Assembly (NCBI RefSeq): GCF_964340395.1
Contig: NC_135565.1
Coordinates: forward strand, 12,432,742-12,496,741
Direction of reading: 5' to 3'
Length of the DNA: 64,000 nt
Origin: Glandiceps talaboti
Lineage: Eukaryota > Hemichordata > Enteropneusta > Spengelidae
Every line of letters starts with the position of its first letter. Position 1 is the first letter of the stretch. Of this stretch, positions 53,524 through 64,000 are shown piece after piece. The position numbers were made by a program, and so were the translations under genes. The notes under the pieces are model-generated. The model saw only the letters and a program-made list of their open reading frames with translations. It searched no databases and had not been told where the DNA came from.

Positions 53524-56497
53524 ATGAGAAAGAAGTATCAATTAGCCACGATGCTTGTATTTTTGGCAGGGTACGCATTACTGTACATGATAGAACACGG
53601 TAAGCTACATTTATGGAAAACGAACGAACCAAGTACATCGAAGACAATACCCGCTACAATGGAGGAAAGAGACAACGATGAAACAAATATGAATGACAAC
53701 GCTAACAATATCGACACAAGCTCTAGGAGAAAAGAAACGCAGGTATCACGGATTGAAACAATCACGAGTGACGACAGTAGAAGTATCGAAACAAGTTCTG
53801 CAAAAGAAGAACGTTTAACGCAGGTATCAAGAAGTGACCCGAAAAACAATAATCTCTACCTTTTGCCTATTCAGTATTATACAAGTGGTCCCAACTATTT
53901 GTATCATGAGTTCATATACGGTTTAAGAATGGCTATGTACCTGAACAGAACAATTGTTGAGATACCATTCCCTCTACATAAAAGTCAACTTTTACCAAAC
54001 GCTTCTCTAGGAGTGAGAAACTGCAACTCGACATTTGATATTCCGTTGCTGAAGAATGTAGTAGATACCGCCACTATGGAGGAATTTAAAGCTGAATGTA
54101 ATAATACCGTTGAAGCTGTTCTAATGGCTTTCACAACTGTCATAGATTTCATTCATTTTGATGCAGTCTATGAACGCCACTATAATGGGTTTCAAAAGCT
54201 GTTTGGCATTCAGCTTCCAGAATTCAGCAACAAGTCAACATCGTCCATCATATATGGAGGTGACTTTCTTTCAAGAATTAATCAAATGAAATGTATTGGA
54301 CTCTATGATAGCCCAACTTATAGGCGTTTACCCATGCCCAATGACGAGACCATAAAGTCGAAGATAATGTCACATTTACGTAGATCTGAATTCATCCGAG
54401 AAACAGCCAAACGCTGTATGAGAATGTTTTGTGACAACAAACCTTATCTGGCTATTCACTGGAGGAACAAGACAGGCGAAACGTAAGATTGTTTAATATA
54501 TTTACATAAGAAGAAGGTTATAGGTCTTAAGAAGAAATCGGATTTAGAAAAGAAACTTAATTTGACATTCATTCATACATACATACATATACATACATAC
54601 ATACATACATACATACATACATACATACATACATACATACATACATACATACATACATACACACATTTCTTTACCGAACCACTTTGTTTTTAATTCCAGT
54701 CAATAGGACAGTGTTGACAAAAATATGAAAGTGTCCGTCTTTGTAACCATCACAAAGACTTTTTTCCCGTCAACCTTTAAGACATATTGGTGCCACCCTT
54801 CTGTGCACCTTCAGTAAAGTGCGTGTTTAACAATCCATGTATACAGAGGTTTGGTCTCGACTGCAATACCGCTTCAAAACTAGACTATGAAGAGATTTGT
54901 ACAAAATGGGATTTCTATGTTCATTTTGTTAATCATGACAACGAGTAATAAGTACAGGGTGTGATATGTGTATTATTATATAACAAAGGTGCATAATATA
55001 ATGATGACAACAGACTCGTCGAATTCGGAGCATAAGTTAGTTATTGTACGGCTCCTTAGACAATTTTTGGGTGGTAGCCTAGACGACTCTATGCTTGTGG
55101 TTCATTAGATATATTTGTGGGTAATAGCCAGAATCAACAACGAGCATAGAATCTACTATATACTACTTTGGGGGCAGACATAAATTATTTTGTCCTTGGT
55201 TTTGCCTCGGACAAAATAACAGATGGCCAGGAACAGATGTTTGCCCCAAATGTCTGGTTAAGACAGGCACAGTTAACCGTTCTCTACAGCAAATTTCACA
55301 ATGCATTTAAGCTTTCCTGTTTGATACAACTATGCAGAGATCAACAAGAAACTGGACATGCTACACTTTGAGATAGCAAGATTGAATGAGTACGGTTTCT
55401 AAGTGAAATGAACTACAAATGCCACCTTACAGAGTATAACATTGGCGCCGGAATGTCTGTATGGAGTGGCAATAGCTTTAAATGATTTATTTCATTTAGA
55501 CTAAATGTCGCACAAAAATGCGAACTTGCCATTGAAATGTAGCACATGTATCTTCGTGTTGGTTTCTGTGGGAATGTATCAAACGGAAAGGCTGAATGGT
55601 ATTGTGAAATTCACTGTAGAACTAAGTTTTAGTTTAAATCTCTCATTCTGGTGACTTTGAATTTTTATATGTTCAGGTCAATGTCTCAAGGCATGGCAAA
55701 TGAAACAATCGCCCAGATTGCCAGTGATGATGACAATGCAGTAAGCACTATTCCTGATATTCTGGCACTTATGAAAGAGTTCAGCTTGTCTTGTGTCTAT
55801 GTTGCTTACCCGAAATTTTCAGAGGTAACCTTTAAATATATACACTATGGGGTTGTTGATAGAAAGTGCACGCAGGGGAGTATGAAGGTTTTTTTTTTAA
55901 GTTTTAGTTTTAGTTTTAGCTTTAAAAATTAAACCACTGCCATTACGTAAGCCTCCAATTCAACCTACACTAGTGACAAGTTTATATCTTGACTGAGCGA
56001 TTGATTTGTTTTAAATACAACCATGTTAGTTTTGACTTGCCTCAATACTACTATTACTTACTACTACTATGGAAGTCAATAATTGCATTTCATGAAATTG
56101 ATTTGTGGTTCATAAATTCATTTCGGTGTTTTCTTTTACACAGGCTTACCCTAAACTTTTAAAGAAAGCCAAAATACCAACAGTGATTGACGATAAAGTT
56201 GTCATGGAAAAGGGTTTGTCTGAAAGCATGGTCAAGGTTTTCAAAGACCCATACATGATGTCACTTCTAGAACAGGAAATTTGTTTAGGTAAGCGAAACT
56301 GCGAAGTTAAATTTAAGTAGGCAAAAGTATAGTTCATTATAAATTAAATATAGTTCTTTTTTGTGTGTCATAATTGGTCACATATTGAATTGTATGTATG
56401 TATGTATGTATGTATGTATGTATGTATGTATGTATGTATGTATGTATTATGTGTGTATGGGTACCATGACAGTATGTTGGTTACCATAGTAACCTGT

Positions 56498-56567
<70 letters not shown>

Positions 56568-56803
56568 GTCATAGATAACCAATATATTAATATACATTAG
56601 TATTAATAAGCTCAATTTTGCACTTTCCATTTCCCATGAATTCAATATAATTATATACTTTTTTTTGTTTTACAGAATCTGAATTATTTATACATACCTC
56701 GGATTCTCACTGGTCAACTTTTATTTTGAAATTTCGTCCAGAACGCAGAAAACCGATGCATATTCCATTTATACAGCTACCACATTGGAAAGTTTACGTA
56801 TGA
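53524..56803 (+). CDS. Fucosyltransferase-like type II membrane protein, paralogue A
   Basis: Exons 53524-54482, 55677-55824, 56144-56288 and 56676-56803 give 459 residues. A short basic tail (MRKKYQ) and one membrane segment (about residues 7-23) suggest a Golgi or ER type II protein. A Ser/Thr/Asp-rich stem of about 90 residues follows. The lumenal part has SGPNYLYHEF, then MAMYLNRTIVEIPF, similar to the nucleotide-sugar motif of O-fucosyltransferases, and PYLAIHWRNKTGE, similar to their conserved H-x-R motif. Other landmarks are CVYVAYPKFSE, MMSLLEQEICLG and SDSHWSTFI near the end. GDP-fucose transfer to protein or glycan is inferred from these motifs only. The neighbour at 58472-63235 is an inverted paralogue with the same intron positions and phases (2, 0, 1). 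Confidence 0.78.
54570..54664. repeat. (CATA)n microsatellite
   Basis: About 22 CATA units in intron 1 of fucosyltransferase-like paralogue A. Confidence 0.95.
55315..55590. mobile_element. MITE-like element, family F, copy 2
   Basis: Shares CATGCTACACTTTGAGATAG, TTATTTCATTTAGACTAAATG and the outer GTATCAAAC words with 43221-43696, but has a deleted interior. Confidence 0.7.
56391..56563. repeat. (TATG)n and (AT)n microsatellites
   Basis: TATG at 56391-56447, then after about 50 bp AT at 56500-56563, all within intron 3 of paralogue A. Confidence 0.95.
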
Positions 56804-56939
56804 AATTTCGATGATTGACACATATTTCCTGTCAAGCCCTGATAGGTTGGTGGTTAGTAGCGTGTTACTTCATTATGATTGACATATTTGATATCACGTT
56901 CTAATAGGCTAGTCGTTTGTATTATTGTTGTTATGGTGA

Positions 56940-57531
56940 TTAAAGTGGCCATGTAGATGAATAGGGAACTTGCAATCCAAACTGAGCATGCTCAGACGCA
57001 AAGAACTATGGGTTTATTTGTGGTTATCGTAATACCTATTCAGGAGCTACTGATAAAACCTCCACCAATCGTCAGGGTAACTATGAATTGATTATTTGTG
57101 GTTACAACAATTTCTCAACATTGTTTACAATACTAATTGATTAGTATTTATAATCACGTTTCCCATGATGCAACATTCAACATGGCGGGTTTGCAAGTTC
57201 CCTATTGGGTATGTGTTTGGATTTTTAATTTGATAAAACAATTCTCCTATGTTTTGAAAAAACATTATATGAAAATAACATATACCATGCTTATGTTAGT
57301 AACTCATATATTGCAGTAAATTTAACAAACGTGTAATATGCTTATACTGGTACTTTAACAAACTTTTCTTTTTTTACACATTCTGCACATTTTTGCAATT
57401 TATTGAGTGAGAAATCTGAACTTGATCTTCGCTGATCTTTGCTGTGTGAATTTTTTTTTCCAATTTAAAATGTGAAACACACATATGCCATACATGTGAT
57501 GGTTTTAATGTTGCCTGTAAACGACCTTTAA
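56940..57531. mobile_element. MITE-like element, family B, copy 3, interrupted by family A
   Basis: The left part ends ...GCCATGTAGATGAA and the right part resumes TTGGGTATGTGTTTGGATTT. Together they match family B copies at 20319 and 45142. The right terminus CGACCTTTAA is near 57531. Confidence 0.75.
56964..57202. mobile_element. MITE, family A, copy 2 (nested insertion, TA target)
   Basis: 239 bp with ends GGGAACTTGCAA and TTGCAAGTTCCC. TA flanks both sides, and removing the element plus one TA restores family B sequence, so the target-site duplication is directly supported. Confidence 0.88.
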
Positions 57532-57942
57532 ACATTTGGGATTTTTGAGAACTTTTGAGTTGGGCCCTTTTTATGATATTAGTTATGGTATACCCCATGT
57601 CACGTCACGCCATGTCATATCACGTGACCTTTCATCAAATCATAACATCATGCCATGCCACATCACATCACATGGTGTCATGTCATGTTGTAGCAAATCT
57701 ATAGATATTTTGATGTGGTTGTTTATGCTTGTAATATTAGCGGGTTACTCCAGAGCACAGTAATGGGTCGTTTCTAAGAGCTACTGTACACGAAATAAAG
57801 GTATGATATACTGATCGGCGATCTCAGTGTGCTTTTGTTCGGCAAGGATAAAATTAACCATATACGAACCCTACATACTTCCTCCAATACATCACACAAT
57901 GTCAAATCAGACATATAAATGCTATATTTCTTTTATTCCACA

Positions 57943-57981
<39 letters not shown>

Positions 57982-58200
57982 GTGTCTGTCTGTGTGTGTG
58001 TATGTATGTATTATGTATGTGTGTATGTGTGTATGTGCTGTAGCATACGTTAACAAAATTGCACGACACAGGTTGTGCTGTATAAACATGGCAAAACAGG
58101 TAAAGGAAACAAGAATAATATATTGTTGAAAACATCTGTATCACGACAGGAAATAACATACTGTTGCTATGACGACTGATGCTGTTATCTTCGTATACTG

Positions 58201-58234
<34 letters not shown>

Positions 58235-58264
58235 CTGTCTGTCTCTCTCTCTCTCTCACCCTCT
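57943..58264. repeat. (TCTG)n, (TATG)n, (CA)n and (CT)n microsatellites
   Basis: TCTG at 57943-57990, TATG/TGTG to 58035, then CA at 58203-58230 and CT to 58268. The spacer 58070-58200 is a dispersed repeat. Confidence 0.9.
58070..58200. repeat. Direct repeat, left copy, downstream of paralogue B
   Basis: Shares TGCTGTATAAACATGGCAA, GAAAACATCT, ACGACAGGAAAT and ATGACGACTGATG with 63845-63975, in the same orientation. Confidence 0.75.
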
Positions 58265-58471
58265 CTCTCGTAATTTTCTAAATGAAATCCATCATGGTGT
58301 CATTTGTTTTCGTAAACCTAGGTAGCTATACTTTATTCATTGACGAAAACATCCAAAGTTACAAGATAACAAGATTATATGCAACATATTCTCAAAATGA
58401 CATTCAGGCGGCATTAGATCCTAAAGGCTTATATTTAGCATGTTACTAAGTCCTATAGAATCCCATGAATC

Positions 58472-63235
<4,764 letters not shown>

Positions 63236-64000
63236 GTCTAATTCCAGAGATGGAGTCTTTCCTGGGTGTTGGCATCCGTGTCATGTAATTGAAAAGTATA
63301 ATAACTTGCTTCTACTACTGAAAAAAACGATTTTGTAGTCAAAGCTGTGGTATTAAAATGGCAGATGATACGCTGTATTTTGATTAAAATCCCTTTATTG
63401 CGCAGGGGAACCAGTTATCACAAAGAGACCATCACGTTTTTTTCTTTTGTTTGTTTTAGGTTTATTTTACAGACTACGGATCTTCCAATTTTTGAATGAA
63501 TGAGAAGTGCCAGAACCGGCACAGAAAGTAGAGTGAATTCTTTTGAATCATGTTCAAACCAAACCTCTCCACGGGTGCATTTCAGATCAATTGACATTTT
63601 AAATGACCGATGTTACATTTACTCTGTCTTACAGGGGATTCACTCTGAGCATGTGCTTTTAATGAGATGAGCTATCAATTTCAGCGAGACTGGGCCCAAG
63701 GTGTTATGTAATAGGATACACAAATTGCTCGGTAGCTAGACGTGATTCAAGATAATTCAATGTCAAAATGTAGCCACTTGTATAATATAAAATAACCGCA
63801 AACACATAAATTTGCTGGATGTCTAAAGTCTTTGCTAGGCACATGCTGTGCCGTATAAATATGGTAACACAGGTTAACTAAACAATCGTTTATTATTAAT
63901 GAAAACATCTAGGGCACGACAGGAAATGACGTATATGGTTTCCATGACGACTGATGTTGTCATGGTATCATATACGTGGTATACATGTACAAAAAACCAG
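63236..64000. other. Upstream region of paralogue B
   Basis: This would include its 5' UTR and promoter. No clear TATA box or other gene. The right-hand direct repeat lies at 63845-63975. Confidence 0.6.
63845..63975. repeat. Direct repeat, right copy, upstream of paralogue B
   Basis: Same orientation and word order as 58070-58200: TGCCGTATAAATATGGTAA, GAAAACATCT, ACGACAGGAAAT, ATGACGACTGATG. Confidence 0.75.

Larger units (their letters stand above)
56804..58471. other. Convergent intergenic region between the two fucosyltransferase-like paralogues
   Basis: 1.7 kb holding the nested MITEs (56940-57531), CATGTCA-rich degenerate repeats around 57595-57690, TCTG/CA microsatellites (57943-58260) and one copy of a direct repeat (58070-58200). 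Confidence 0.7.

Overview
This is a stretch of animal nuclear genome. It has intron-rich genes with GT..AG splice sites, AT-rich intergenic DNA, very many di- to pentanucleotide microsatellites, short palindromic transposon relics, tRNA-derived SINEs and LINE remnants. The gene content (an NRF-6-type acyltransferase, a GPI-specific phospholipase D, a TIR-domain protein and an invertebrate-style fucosyltransferase-like pair) suggests a marine invertebrate bilaterian. A lophotrochozoan is plausible, but the sequence does not fix the phylum.

Layout. (1) 1670-17748, + strand: the 3' 14 exons of a nose-resistant-to-fluoxetine (NRF-6)-like multi-pass acyltransferase; its first exon(s) are upstream or outside the window. 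Its introns carry three intact tRNA-Ile(AAT) genes and a truncated tRNA. (2) 21036-40082, - strand: a complete GPLD1-like gene, rebuilt as 25 exons and 849 codons with every splice phase agreeing. (3) 40472-48126, + strand: a ten-exon gene starting with a TIR domain, head-to-head with GPLD1 across about 0.4 kb, ending in a C-terminal domain I do not recognise. All nine of its introns are phase 1. (4) 53524-56803 (+) and 58472-63235 (-): two convergent paralogues of a type II membrane, fucosyltransferase-like protein, with four exons each and identical intron phases.

The remaining DNA holds repeats. At least six short inverted-repeat (MITE-like) families occur, one with a clear nested insertion and TA target-site duplication. 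There are also tRNA-derived SINEs, LINE 3' ends, a 31-bp minisatellite, and long (TATG)n, (GACA)n, (GA)n and (AT)n arrays.

The most interesting observation is in the GPLD1 gene. Three of its introns begin with a tandem array whose unit contains the 3' end of the preceding exon plus its 5' splice site (units of about 61, 47 and 95 bp). Each array lines up several additional donor-like sites behind the real one, and read-through meets a stop at once or within seven codons. One array is itself split by a SINE. This looks like repeated birth of minisatellites at exon/intron borders and could affect splicing.

All gene models were derived by eye from reading frame, splice consensus, phase continuity and remembered family motifs. 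No search or transcript data were available.
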